From NCBI GenBank assembly GCA_013214245.1, contig JABSQE010000100.1:1-20837 (forward strand): a stretch of 20,837 nucleotides of DNA. Reading direction: 5' to 3'. This document shows, piece after piece, positions 1 through 9,015 of this stretch. Origin of the DNA: Hyphomicrobiaceae bacterium (GTDB taxonomy: Bacteria; Pseudomonadota; Alphaproteobacteria; Rhizobiales; Hyphomicrobiaceae). Below the pieces are notes generated by a model. The model saw only the letters and a list, made by a program, of their open reading frames with translations. It did no database searches and was not told the DNA's origin. The translations under genes and the position numbers were made by a program. Position 1 is the first letter of the stretch; each line of letters starts with the position of its first letter.

Positions 1-1233
1 ATCCCCCGCCAGCCTTAAACCAGTGAATTGCCAACGTGCCTTACTATAAAAGAAATTACGATATGTAACTCGGCAATGTCCTGATGTTGTAGCATGGGAC
101 GCCCCACGCAACACATATTGGTTACACATAAATTTACCGTTATATTCACCCAAGGCACCAACCTTTGGCTTGTATCCAGGATACGCTGAATATGAGCTAG
201 AGGTCCATTGCCAAGCATGGGAGTAAGTCTGTTTAAGTTTGTGCGGATACGCTCGAGCGGCAACTTCCCATTCGTACTCTGTAGGCAAACGTTTTCCAGC
301 CCAACGAGCAAAGGCTTCAGCTTCGAAATAACTAACATGCGAAACAGGAGCTTCCATTCTAACGGGACAAAGACCAGCAAGTGTCATTTGGTACCAGGAG
401 CCATCTACCATCTCCCAATACCCAGGTGCCTCCCAACCTAGAGTACGCACGGTATACCAACCATCTGACAACCACAAAGTAGGTATTTTATAAGCACCAT
501 CATTAATAAACTCAAGCCATTCAAAATTTGTTACTAGTCTATCACATAATTTAAAGGACTGTATTAAAGCTGCATGTTCTGGACCTTCATTATCATAATG
601 GAAATTATTACCTGCATGACCAATTTTGTATATGTCAGTGCTTAATTTTAACCATTCAGGCTCACATCTGTTGTCTATTTCTAAGCCAAGGAAATAATCC
701 TTATTATAAAGTGGACGTAACGGATTAGAAGCAAACAAACTTAGAATGTCAGTAAGTATGAGTTCTTGGTGTTGTTGTTCGTGATTTATACCTAGCTCAA
801 TAAGCTCAGAAATGCCCTGAGGCAAATTTAAGCCATAATGATTAAACAAATTCACCAAACCCGTATCGACATGCAAGCGGTATTTACACACCTCTTCAAA
901 AGATGGTCTTGTTAATAAACCGCGTAATGGCCGCGGGTGTCTAGGCCCTACATGTTCATAGTATGAGTTGAAACAATAATGAAAACGGTCATTAAACCGC
1001 TTGTAAGATTTTAGATGTGGCTCAAGAACAAACTCTTCAAAGAACCATGTTGTGTGTGCACGATGCCATTTAGTTGGACTCGCATCATCCATTGCTTGAA
1101 CGGTTTGATCCTCAGCACTTAAATGTTCCGTTAGCTTTTCCGTGTAGGCACGGGTCTTAAAAAGCCTGGTTCTTAGCGATCTGACGGGAGATGATCGCTG
1201 CCCTACATTATCATTAAAATCATTAGCGAGCAT
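1..1233 (-). CDS. egtB: EgtB-type iron(II)-dependent sulfoxide synthase (partial, 3' end off window)
   Basis: The reading frame is open for 411 codons from ATG at 1233 to the left edge, so it is an intact partial gene. The family joins hercynine to a cysteine or gamma-glutamylcysteine thiol in ergothioneine synthesis, in the cytoplasm. Seen: an N-terminal DinB-like domain with SPTKWHRAHTTWFFE (residues 52-66) and HEQQHQE (151-157), which supply the three-histidine iron site. Then comes a formylglycine-generating-enzyme-like domain with LWLSDGW (254-260), RWAGKRLPTEYEWE (310-323), GEYNGKFMCNQ (362-372) and TYRNFF (390-395). The family is about 420 residues, so only a few are missing. Oddities: the loop between EWE and the WxWT motif is only 17 residues, roughly half what I recall for homologues. 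The usual GDVWEWT reads SHAWQWT, and RGGSC reads RGASH. A weak AGCAGG precedes the start. An egtD partner may lie beyond the edge (inference). The family call is firm; activity is less certain. Confidence 0.9.
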   Translation of the reverse strand, partial: MLANDFNDNVGQRSSPVRSLRTRLFKTRAYTEKLTEHLSAEDQTVQAMDDASPTKWHRAHTTWFFEEFVLEPHLKSYKRFNDRFHYCFNSYYEHVGPRHPRPLRGLLTRPSFEEVCKYRLHVDTGLVNLFNHYGLNLPQGISELIELGINHEQQHQELILTDILSLFASNPLRPLYNKDYFLGLEIDNRCEPEWLKLSTDIYKIGHAGNNFHYDNEGPEHAALIQSFKLCDRLVTNFEWLEFINDGAYKIPTLWLSDGWYTVRTLGWEAPGYWEMVDGSWYQMTLAGLCPVRMEAPVSHVSYFEAEAFARWAGKRLPTEYEWEVAARAYPHKLKQTYSHAWQWTSSSYSAYPGYKPKVGALGEYNGKFMCNQYVLRGASHATTSGHCRVTYRNFFYSKARWQFTGLRLAGD

Positions 1234-2085
1234 AATAAGCACCTGCTTTTTAGCATTCAACCACGGTCAATGATAATTTAACATGGCATTAATGAACTAA
1301 TTAATGGAAAATTCAATGGTTCGGCCTATTCTACTTAAATTGTCATAGTACTTAGCATGTTCAATTATCAACAACACGAAAGTTTAGCTAAACCAACTAA
1401 ATCCGTCTAAGGTTTAAAATTCTAACACTTATTACTCATAAGTAATCGAAATTATTAGTCTATATAACAACTTCTTTCGCTTACTGTAACAACAAGTTTC
1501 GTAATGCACCTACATAATTCGTAGATTTTTTACGTGCCTCCCATGACACGAGCACGCAATTTACTTCGTAACTTCAGCATCTTACATCAAGTAGATCTTT
1601 AGTTCTAATACATAGAATTACATTAGAAATGGATTATAATTGAGACACTTAATTACTTATTACTTGCATCAAACGTAATATTAGACAAAATCAAATACTA
1701 AATCCACAGAATGATAAATCTAGCAACCCAACTCATCGAAAAAATGCTAACAAGCCGAACAGTCTCGTTCAAAGAAAATATTACAATTGGACTATATACT
1801 AGTCTGAGCTAAATATTATAAATATAAAAATTTATAAAAGTATAATTCACGCAAATCCGCATATTTTTTTAATAAATGTTGATTTTACTATGTTTTAAAA
1901 ATGACTTACTTAGACAGAATTAATGCTTTAGAAAGTCAGGTGCTATGAACTACTTCGCAGATTTAGCGGTAGTCTAAAAATTTATTCAAAAAAACGCGCT
2001 AAACTAATACTCTGGTGCAGGATGCAATGCAAGCAACGAGACAAATTTTTTGATTGTACAACCAAATCGTATTAGAGCCCGAACA
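1234..2085. other. AT-rich spacer between egtB and ugd
   Basis: About 850 bases with stops in all frames. The two flanking genes are both on the minus strand, so this holds the egtB promoter and the ugd 3' end. The only protein-like trace is a 15-codon plus-strand ORF at 1901-1948 (MTYLDRINALESQVL), too short to call. I see no convincing terminator, repeat or RNA gene. Confidence 0.5.
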
Positions 2086-3393
2086 CTACTTTTCTCGACC
2101 CAAGCTAAAGTAAGCAAGACCTGCTCTGCGTGCATCTTTAGGATTAAAAATGTTTCGAAAATCTAATAAAATATTACCACTCATTTGCTCTTTTAATATC
2201 TTAAGATCTATCGCTCGAAACTCGTTCCACTCCGTTAGTATAACTACCATATCTACATATTGGCATGCAGACATGACATTAACAAACCATTTAACACCCG
2301 GTAACAATGATTCACCATGCAATCTGCCTTGTGGATCATAAGTGTGTATAACTGCACCGCGCTCTTGCAAAAGTGGAAGAATAGTTAGACTTGGAGCCTC
2401 ACGCATATCATCTGTATTTGGTTTAAAGGTAACACCTAGAACAGCTATTGTTTTGCCTCGCACTGATCCTCCAGCAGTACGTTCTATACGCATTCCCATA
2501 GCGATTTTGCGCTCTTCATTCACAATCTGAACTTGTTCGATGATCGACAATGGAGTGCGTGCCTCTCTTGCTGTACGAATAACTGCTGATACATCTTTAG
2601 GAAAGCATGAACCGCCATATCCCGGACCCGGATGCAAGAATTTATCACCAATACGACGGTCTCTTCCAATAGCGGTTGCAACTTCTTGGACATCTGCACC
2701 AACTTCTTCACAAAGGTCAGAGATTTCATTGATAAAACTAATTTTTAACGCCAAAAAAGCATTGGCCGCATATTTGGCTAGTTCCGCAGATTCTCTTTGT
2801 ACAAAGATCAGTGGAGAATTACGTAATGCAAGTGGTTTATAAACTCGTTCTAGAACCATTTTTGCTCGATCATCATCTACACCAACTAGCACGCGGTCTG
2901 GATGCATAAAATCTTGTATTGCCGAACCTTCACGTAAAAACTCCGGATTTGAACATACTGCAAAATCAGCATCTGGACGTAGTTTACGAATGCGACGTTC
3001 GATTTCACGACTTGTTCCTACAGGAACGGTAGATTTAGTCGTTATGACCTTAAAAGAATTTAAATGCGGGGCCAGCTCAGTAATGGCATCATAGATATAG
3101 GAAAGGTCTGCATAACCATCTCCACGCCGCATCGGCGTACCAACAGCTAAGAAAACGAGATCCGCAGCTTTCACAGCTGGTCCTATTTCGTCTGTAAATG
3201 TAATGCGACCTCCAGCTATACTACGTGCTAACAATTCATCTAATCCAGGCTCGTAGATTGGAATATCACTGCGGTTAAGTGCAGCAACGCGATCTTTATC
3301 TTTATCAACGCAAGAAACTTTCCAACCGAATTCTGAGAAGCAAGCCGCCGATACCAGTCCGACGTAGCCTGCACCAATCATGCATATATCCAT
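2086..3393 (-). CDS. ugd: UDP-glucose 6-dehydrogenase
   Basis: Encodes 435 residues, normal for the short bacterial form. The enzyme oxidises UDP-glucose to UDP-glucuronate with two NAD+, in the cytoplasm, feeding exopolysaccharide, LPS or glycolipid sugars. Seen: N-terminal Rossmann motif MIGAGYVGLVSAACFSEFG (5-23), the AVGTP strand (83-87), KSTVPVGTS (120-128), the central-helix segment YAANAFLALKISFINE (208-223) with the conserved Lys217, the catalytic cysteine in GPGYGGSCFPKD (256-267; Cys263), and the second nucleotide-binding motif GVTFKPNTDDMREAPS. No key residue is missing. The ATG has a good Shine-Dalgarno, AAAGGGG, four bases upstream. The gene stands alone: no other polysaccharide genes are adjacent, and the next gene upstream, a transporter on the same strand, is 272 bases away. 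UDP-N-acetylmannosamine dehydrogenase is the nearest alternative, but the GSCFPKD and FKPNTDDMREAPS wording fits Ugd. Confidence 0.95.
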   Translation of the reverse strand: MDICMIGAGYVGLVSAACFSEFGWKVSCVDKDKDRVAALNRSDIPIYEPGLDELLARSIAGGRITFTDEIGPAVKAADLVFLAVGTPMRRGDGYADLSYIYDAITELAPHLNSFKVITTKSTVPVGTSREIERRIRKLRPDADFAVCSNPEFLREGSAIQDFMHPDRVLVGVDDDRAKMVLERVYKPLALRNSPLIFVQRESAELAKYAANAFLALKISFINEISDLCEEVGADVQEVATAIGRDRRIGDKFLHPGPGYGGSCFPKDVSAVIRTAREARTPLSIIEQVQIVNEERKIAMGMRIERTAGGSVRGKTIAVLGVTFKPNTDDMREAPSLTILPLLQERGAVIHTYDPQGRLHGESLLPGVKWFVNVMSACQYVDMVVILTEWNEFRAIDLKILKEQMSGNILLDFRNIFNPKDARRAGLAYFSLGREK

Positions 3394-3540
3394 ATTACCC
3401 CTTTGATAGATTTAAGCTAATTTATTGAAAAACACTCCAGATTGTAAAGTGTGCCACTACTTTAGAATTAAAAGCGCAAAGACGAGTTATTATGCGATAT
3501 AGGATAGAAGAAACCGTGCGAGTGATATCGCTCCTTAAAA

Positions 3541-3582
3541 GTCTTATTTTTTAATTAAATTGATGCAAAACTTAAATAAGAC
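3541..3582 (-). terminator. Possible terminator after the MFS gene
   Basis: A perfect 9-bp inverted repeat, GTCTTATTT (3541-3549) with AAATAAGAC (3574-3582), separated by 24 bases. Read on the minus strand, the stem is followed by TTTTAAGG. It lies 84 bases beyond the stop of the MFS gene, upstream of ugd. The stem is AT-rich and the loop long, so this is a weak candidate. Confidence 0.3.
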
Positions 3583-3665
3583 AGCACTAGCCATGCTTCA
3601 ACAGCAAAAGCATAGTAGTTGGATAAATAACTAATACAAACGTAACTAACCATTTGGAATATCAA

Positions 3666-4937
3666 TCAAGCGTTTCTACTTTGTCCTTGGTTATCCTCTT
3701 GTTCAGAAAGTTCTTGTGACCATTCTTGAACAGCTTCAAGCGCAACCGGCGAAGAGATAGGAAGGATTGCAACATAAGGACTTGCATCTTCTAAGCATGG
3801 TGCGGAGCGACTTGCTATGCGCCACATAGTGTAAAAAGCCATTGATATAAAATTTACAAAAAGTATGAGCCAGAACCCTTTTGGCCCTACTATCTGCATC
3901 ATCTGGCCAGCTATTATTGGACCTAATATTGCTCCAGCTCCAAAAACAAAGATCAATCCACTTGATGCAGATGCCATCTCATCTGCTCTAAGAAAGTCAT
4001 TTGTATGAGCAACGAACATAGAATACAACGGACTAGCTATTCCACCAACAAGAAGCGCTGAAAGCATTAGCAAGTGTATTGTAGAATCTGATAAGTAACC
4101 CAGCAGGGTAGCATTTACACCTATAAAAGCAAGTAAAGCAATAAGTGTGCGTCTATCTATCTGATCTGATAACCAGCCAATAGGATACTGTGATATGAGA
4201 CTTCCGATCCACATTACCGCGACAAAAAGTGCGGTTTGCTTTATAGAAAAGCCTGCTTGAACAGCATATACCGCCCCCATACCTGCTTTAGCAGAATAAA
4301 TTACACCTAAAAGTAAAATACCAATAGTACCTAATGGAGATTTTTTATATAATTCTAGTAGGCTCATGGGTTTGATGATATTAGCAGATGGCACTGTAAT
4401 AACAGACAACAGAATTGGAGCAAAAGATAACGAAACCAATATTGAGGCTGTAATGAACAGAGTTGCTTGCTCTACGTTACCAAATGTCAACAAACCTTGT
4501 GCTAATACTACGCCTATAGTCTGTGCCAACATATAGGCTGATAAGAGTCGACCCCTAGTAGTGTTAGAAGCTATGTTATTGAGCCAACTTTCAGCAGTAA
4601 CATAAACGCCAGACATACAAAATCCTAAGCAAAATCGTATAAGCATCCATGCTAGTGGATTGACAAAAATTTCAAAAGCAATGAGGCTTGCTGAAATTAT
4701 TGAGCCGAGAGCGGCAAATACTCGCACATGACCTACGTGACAAATAAGTTGTGGCGCTAAACGAGCCCCTAGTAAATAACCAAAAAAATAAATCGCAATA
4801 ATAACAGCTAAAATGTTTGAGGAGAAATTTTCTATTGCTCCGCGAACACTTATAAGCGTAGTTTGCATCCCAATTCCCATTAAAATTAGTACTATGCCGA
4901 GTAGAAGTGCCCAAACGCTATTTATGACTTTTAGCAT
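3666..4937 (-). CDS. Major facilitator superfamily transporter, YcaD-like
   Basis: Encodes 423 residues with about twelve hydrophobic helices, an inner-membrane secondary transporter. Substrate unknown. Seen: the N-terminus NSVWALLLGIVLILMGIGMQ (6-25) matches the start typical of YcaD-like proteins. TAESWLNN and GRLLSAYMLAQTIGVVLAQG sit at the TM4-TM5 region, and the MFS loop motif GWLSDQIDRRTLI follows TM8. A hydrophilic tail of about 45 residues ends in QEDNQGQSRNA; its ISSPVALE segment resembles the tail of alphaproteobacterial relatives. The helical pattern is complete with no frameshift. The start has no strong Shine-Dalgarno (upstream CTTATAAAAGTAATTGAA), but no better ATG is present and the family begins here. 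It may share a transcript with ugd, though the 272-base gap and the hairpin between argue against it. YcaD relatives have no well-proven substrate, so none is assigned. Confidence 0.88.
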   Translation of the reverse strand: MLKVINSVWALLLGIVLILMGIGMQTTLISVRGAIENFSSNILAVIIAIYFFGYLLGARLAPQLICHVGHVRVFAALGSIISASLIAFEIFVNPLAWMLIRFCLGFCMSGVYVTAESWLNNIASNTTRGRLLSAYMLAQTIGVVLAQGLLTFGNVEQATLFITASILVSLSFAPILLSVITVPSANIIKPMSLLELYKKSPLGTIGILLLGVIYSAKAGMGAVYAVQAGFSIKQTALFVAVMWIGSLISQYPIGWLSDQIDRRTLIALLAFIGVNATLLGYLSDSTIHLLMLSALLVGGIASPLYSMFVAHTNDFLRADEMASASSGLIFVFGAGAILGPIIAGQMMQIVGPKGFWLILFVNFISMAFYTMWRIASRSAPCLEDASPYVAILPISSPVALEAVQEWSQELSEQEDNQGQSRNA

Positions 4938-6703
4938 TTCAATTACTTTTATAAGATTTTGATTGTAACAAAAAATGCGAACTAGAACGCTTAAAACTTA
5001 AGAGACTAAATCAAAAATAGCATAAAAAAATCGCAAGCGCATGGATCAATTAGAGTAAACCACAAAATGCGTTTTAGTTAACGGTAACACTTCCTGAATT
5101 TCAAATATTGCTTAATGGGACGTGGTAATTTTAAGTTGACTAGAGTTTATGCAGCGTCTGTTTATTTAATTATTTCTTCAAACCAAATAGAAGCAAGACA
5201 GGCTTAAAATAAAAACTATAAAATATATGCCTTGGACGCTATCAAGGAATAACATTACTATTTCTTAGTAAGTGATATAGCAGCTCGTTTTTTCAGTAGT
5301 AAAACTTTAGAAATAATTCAACTCTTGATATATTACTATTTTTGTCTGTTTAGGATTTGCTAGTATTGCTACTCTTTCAAGAATTATTCAATCATAAATT
5401 GAAACTTTAATAGAATTACGCAATTTTAGATTTATGACTTGATAACCTTAAAAATCAAAACTTTTCGTATAGCATTATCTTGCTTCAATATGCAATATGC
5501 TGATAACGTTTGTGAAGAAAAAATGTATAACGTTATTTTTCTCTATTTGCTACCTAAATCGAGCGTCTCAGATGGTTCCAAGAAAGAATTAGTCATAGAT
5601 TAAATTTTCTCAGAATTACTACACCACCAAAATAAATGATTGTAGCCAACGCAACTTTCTTTTTTTAATGTTAATATACAACTACATGCATATGTTTTAC
5701 TGCTACAACCCATGCGTGTAAATTCTAATACAATTTTCGATATATCTTAAAGTGCTGCATTAGTTTATACTTAAATTCTGGCTTTTCATCTTTAATTCAC
5801 ACCTTAAAAGAGGCATTAAGTTTAAAGATGTTTACTTTTTAATCAGTTGTATTCAGCTAAAATCAAGAGTGATAACTTAAAAAGCAATAGTACAAAATTT
5901 GTTATGGTAACTTTGTATGACTAACCATATAAATGCATTTATCACAAAAGTGTTATAGCTGTTAAAGTTACGACCAGTTAATAAAGCACTATTGGTATCA
6001 ATCAAGTTTGAAATACACACAAATAACATCGTCTTAAATATTACAATATAGCAATATTTTAGCGAAGGTCGACTAAGAAAAGTAGTTATTGATGAGGAGG
6101 AAAATGCAGCGTATAGCGTGGCACAGATCTTTAAATGGGCACAAAACTCATAGTTCCCATCATTTTAGCTACAATCCCTTAATCAACGTTGCTTTATAGC
6201 TTCTGAAAGATAGCAGACCCAGATGTTATGGTAATTGACTGCACCCCGAGTTTTGTTTGTTGGAGCAAGAAATTAATAAAAGACTACTTCGGACTGATAT
6301 TAAATTATAATTATATCATCTAAAATTAAAATGAACTTTGCTAATACTAGCTGCTAGTACCTCTTGATTAATACTAATTAGTAAAGTGTTACAATGTCGA
6401 AAGCCCGGTGTAATCTCGGATTAAAGACGTTTTTGAGTATATTATGTGCAAATTAAAAATCTTTATTTCTGCATATTATCTGTAGCGCATTTTTTATCTG
6501 TAGAGTTAAGCTTTATATGATAAAATATGCAATTGCGTATGCATAATTTTTTATTTTCGAGGCTAATTTTTTTTAACTAAACGCATCTAACAATTTTTTA
6601 GACTGTAATGAGATTATTTATGTTCTCAGACTTCTCAGTTGCTTGAAAATAGATCTTTTAAATGCAATATACACAGCACTTGCATTAAATAAGGATAGTC
6701 GCT
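4938..6703. other. 1.8-kb gene-poor AT-rich region with a possible gene remnant
   Basis: No frame carries a credible intact gene in this 1766-base stretch between the divergent MFS and FNR/FixK-type genes. Most of it is very AT-rich and stop-dense. The segment 6052-6310 is less AT-rich and still reads as protein-like pieces in two plus frames: GRLRKVVIDEEENAAYSVAQ and FKWAQNS within 6052-6153, then ADPDVMVIDCTPSF around 6213-6254 in another frame. That suggests a decayed gene I could not identify. The right end must hold the promoter of the regulator gene. I see no tRNA or structured RNA. Confidence 0.5.
6691..6695 (+). promoter_or_regulatory. Shine-Dalgarno of the FNR/FixK-type gene
   Basis: AAGGA, eight bases before the ATG at 6704. 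It fixes the start of the regulator gene. Confidence 0.7.
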
Positions 6704-7441
6704 ATGCTGGACCTTCTAGATCTTAATAAGCAATCTCGAAGAACAGCTTATCTTTCTCAAAACCATATTAGTTGTTGTTCCACAGACTTCAGCAAAACTA
6801 CAACGCGTATAACATTAGGGTATCCATTCCTCAGCGAAGTCGGTAAATTGTATGCCTATAAAAAAAATGACATTATTTTTTGGGATGGGGAAGTTAGCAG
6901 TTCTGTATACTTTTTAGTGTCTGGAGTTGTACGTGGCACTAAATTATTTTGCGATGGGCGACGACAGGTCACTCGTTTCGCTTTTGCAGGTGAAATTTTA
7001 GAACATGCACACCTAAAACATATTCCATTTACTGCTGAAGCTGTAACAGACATAGTTGCGCATATTATTCCTAGACAGTGTCTTGATGACGCGATGGACG
7101 CTAAGCCTGAACTCAGGCGCTTGGTTATGGTATCTATTCTCGACGAGCTTCATGAAACACAATGTCGGATCACGGCTCTTGCTCGACTTACAGCTCAGGA
7201 GCGAGTAGCCCAGTTTCTTCACAATATTTACTTACGAAGTAGTGCTGACAACGATGGTGTCTTCCATTTACCTATGCAACGCCAAGATATAGCCGATTAT
7301 TTAGGCTTGACCATCGAAACGGTGAGTCGCATATTTAGCAAACTTAAGAGAGAAAATAGAATTCACTTACTTTCATCTAATAGGGTCAAGATACCGAACC
7401 TACCCACTTTTAAAACCGAACTTCTTGCAAACTTAGCATAA
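6704..7441 (+). CDS. CRP/FNR-family transcription regulator, FixK/FnrN-like
   Basis: Encodes 245 residues, the usual size. An N-terminal cyclic-nucleotide-binding-type beta roll covers about 40-125 (YKKNDIIFWDGEVSSSVYFLVSGVVRG) and is followed by a long dimerisation helix. A C-terminal winged helix follows, with LTAQERVAQFLH (about 164-175) and the helix-turn-helix MQRQDIADYLGLTIETVSRI. The recognition helix contains E-T-V-S-R, the pattern of FNR and FixK proteins that read TTGAT-N4-ATCAA. These regulators act on oxygen- or redox-controlled genes. True FNR uses four cysteines for a 4Fe-4S cluster. Here there is only an adjacent Cys24-Cys25 pair near the N-terminus, and the position matching FNR Cys122 (before the I-P pair) appears to be alanine (Ala119). 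Direct FNR-type oxygen sensing is therefore unlikely, and FixK-like use is more plausible. Isolated gene with large gaps on both sides. Confidence 0.87.
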   Translation: MLDLLDLNKQSRRTAYLSQNHISCCSTDFSKTTTRITLGYPFLSEVGKLYAYKKNDIIFWDGEVSSSVYFLVSGVVRGTKLFCDGRRQVTRFAFAGEILEHAHLKHIPFTAEAVTDIVAHIIPRQCLDDAMDAKPELRRLVMVSILDELHETQCRITALARLTAQERVAQFLHNIYLRSSADNDGVFHLPMQRQDIADYLGLTIETVSRIFSKLKRENRIHLLSSNRVKIPNLPTFKTELLANLA

Positions 7442-7983
7442 TAAATATTACCTAAAAATTAATTTCATATCTTAGGCTAGCAAAGTTCGGGGTTCTTTGA
7501 TTCCTAACAAATTATGTTAATTTATTTTAGGGTATTTAACACTAAGTCGGCATATTTTTAGTAAAAGTTTACAATTTACTTTTAGGTAATAATGAAAGTA
7601 AAGCTTTACAACATAACTTTCTAAGAGAACTTAATAGCTAATTAGTCTTAATGATAAAAAGTTGCTAAATAATAATAAAAGCACATCCAAAGTCTTTATA
7701 TTTTGTAAAAGTTAATAACTACTTACCCTGGAGTTTGTTTTTAGAATTTAGCTGATATAGAAGTAATTCATATCTTAAAATTTCGAAACAGCCTTTAATA
7801 GTATTCTTGTAGAGTGATGTTAATCAAGATTTTAATCATTGTCTTGAAAAACAATCAATTACAATTTCTTAAAATTGGCAGTAGGATTCTAACTTTTCCA
7901 AAAAAAGAGATGAGTTCTAATTTATCTTTAGTATCAACTTTTAAGCTAAATTAATAAATTACAGTTTTACCAGACATATTATT
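7442..7983. other. AT-rich spacer, no gene seen
   Basis: About 540 bases between the FNR/FixK-type gene and the broken small membrane-protein gene, which converge here. All frames are stop-rich. I see no convincing terminator, RNA gene or pseudogene. Confidence 0.5.
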
Positions 7984-8366
7984 CTATTTGTTACTAGGAA
8001 GATGTCTGGCTCTATTCTTAATAGACAAATTACCTTTTCCAAAATTCACATCTGAAACCCCTCTTATCACTATAACTGATAAAACTAAAGATATTATCAT
8101 AGATATTGTTGCACCTATTATTGCAGTTCTTCCTATATCGGTATCAAAGGTAATGTTGTTTGATATAAAATAAGTATGACCTAACATTCCAGATGCAAAC
8201 ATAACAGAAAAAACTGTTATGCTTTTTAATGCACTTGTGTTGTAAAAAAAAAAATATAGTAGGTAGCCAGTGTTGCAAGGACACTAATCAATGTCACAAT
8301 TTTACCCGGTGTTGCCATCGTGGTCGCACAAATTATATGCCAATCCATTGGTAATACTCCGCGCAT
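7984..8366 (-). pseudogene. Small membrane protein, frameshifted at a run of eleven A
   Basis: Two minus-strand frames join into one plausible protein of about 126 residues. The first runs from ATG at 8366 (MRGVLPMDWHIICATTM) through a hydrophobic segment VTLISVLATLATYYIFFF, and would stop at 8226. The second continues from the same poly-T tract (11 A on the plus strand, 8244-8254) as YNTSALKSITVFSVMFASG and ends at 7984 with the TM segment TAIIGATISMIISLVLSVIV plus a basic tail. One extra base in the homopolymer would restore a single frame. Two or three membrane segments are visible; no family is recognised. The second frame alone could be a 72-residue ORF, but its start lies inside a hydrophobic helix. 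It is divergent from the rcdA-like gene. It may be a pseudogene, a gene rescued by polymerase slippage, or a sequencing error in the run. Confidence 0.5.
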
Positions 8367-8559
8367 TAGTGAATTGTTAATTACATTTGATATTAAGCAA
8401 TAATCAATAAAGTTTAATTATTAGTTAATAATTACAATTAACTAATATATGTTGCACATAATGGATATATCCTCCTTGCAACTCTATTCCTTAGCAAAAC
8501 TTTAACTATATTCACTTAACTCTTATTTTGTTTATTTAGTATGATTGGGTTTGTTTAGT

Positions 8560-9015
8560 ATGTCTCTTGTAGTTAATAATAAAAGCGTAGCAATCAATTT
8601 TGGACAGCACTTTGTATACTCAGCTAAATTTGATTCAATTTTCGAAAAGGGTATGTCCCTCGTAGACAAAACAGCGCAATATTTAGATGGTAAGGGTAGA
8701 AAACAGGCGAAATCTTTGAAGTCACCTCTCTCAGTAATTTATATTACAGAAAGTATGCGACTGACTTCCAGACTACTTAGCCTGTCGTCGTGGTTGCTCT
8801 CACTTCGTAAGTTAAGAACAGACGGAGTCTCCATTAGAAATGCAATACAGATTAGAGATGACTTAAAGTTAAAGAGATTTGGGCATGTGTCACACATAAA
8901 ACATTTTGATAAGCTGCCACAAGAGTTTCAAGAGCTCATCATAGATAGTTATAAACTTAGCCAACAAGTTAATTGTATAGATCGAGCCCTAAGAACTAAT
9001 AGTTATTGTGAATAA
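8560..9015 (+). CDS. rcdA: RcdA-like DUF1465 protein (CtrA proteolysis adaptor family)
   Basis: Encodes 151 residues. RcdA of Caulobacter is a DUF1465 protein that bridges substrates to ClpXP with CpdR and PopA, timing destruction of the cell-cycle regulator CtrA. Seen: the DUF1465 signature in order, with a short N-terminal strand INFGQHF, then FEKGMSLVDKTAQYLDG, then ESMRLTSRLLSLSSWLLSLR, then a C-terminal helix LPQEFQELIIDSYKLSQQVN. These fit the three-helix-bundle fold of the family. I chose ATG at 8560 over an in-frame TTG at 8545 because the TTG lacks a ribosome site and the family starts just before the INFG strand. The ATG itself has only a weak GGG upstream. The protein is slightly shorter than Caulobacter RcdA, mainly at the tail, which matters little for the fold. 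The family call is strong; adaptor function in this organism is inferred. Confidence 0.85.
   Translation: MSLVVNNKSVAINFGQHFVYSAKFDSIFEKGMSLVDKTAQYLDGKGRKQAKSLKSPLSVIYITESMRLTSRLLSLSSWLLSLRKLRTDGVSIRNAIQIRDDLKLKRFGHVSHIKHFDKLPQEFQELIIDSYKLSQQVNCIDRALRTNSYCE

Noticed and set aside
6104..6199. 31-codon ORF (MQRIAWHRSLNGHK...) preceded by GAGGAGG
   Set aside because: Spacing to the ATG is only three bases and a protein-like reading exists in another frame across the same bases; probably debris.
6368..6383. TACTAATTAGTA-like sequence here and a related one near 20157-20179, considered as a dispersed repeat
   Set aside because: Similarity is limited to a short AT palindrome that is likely by chance at this base composition.
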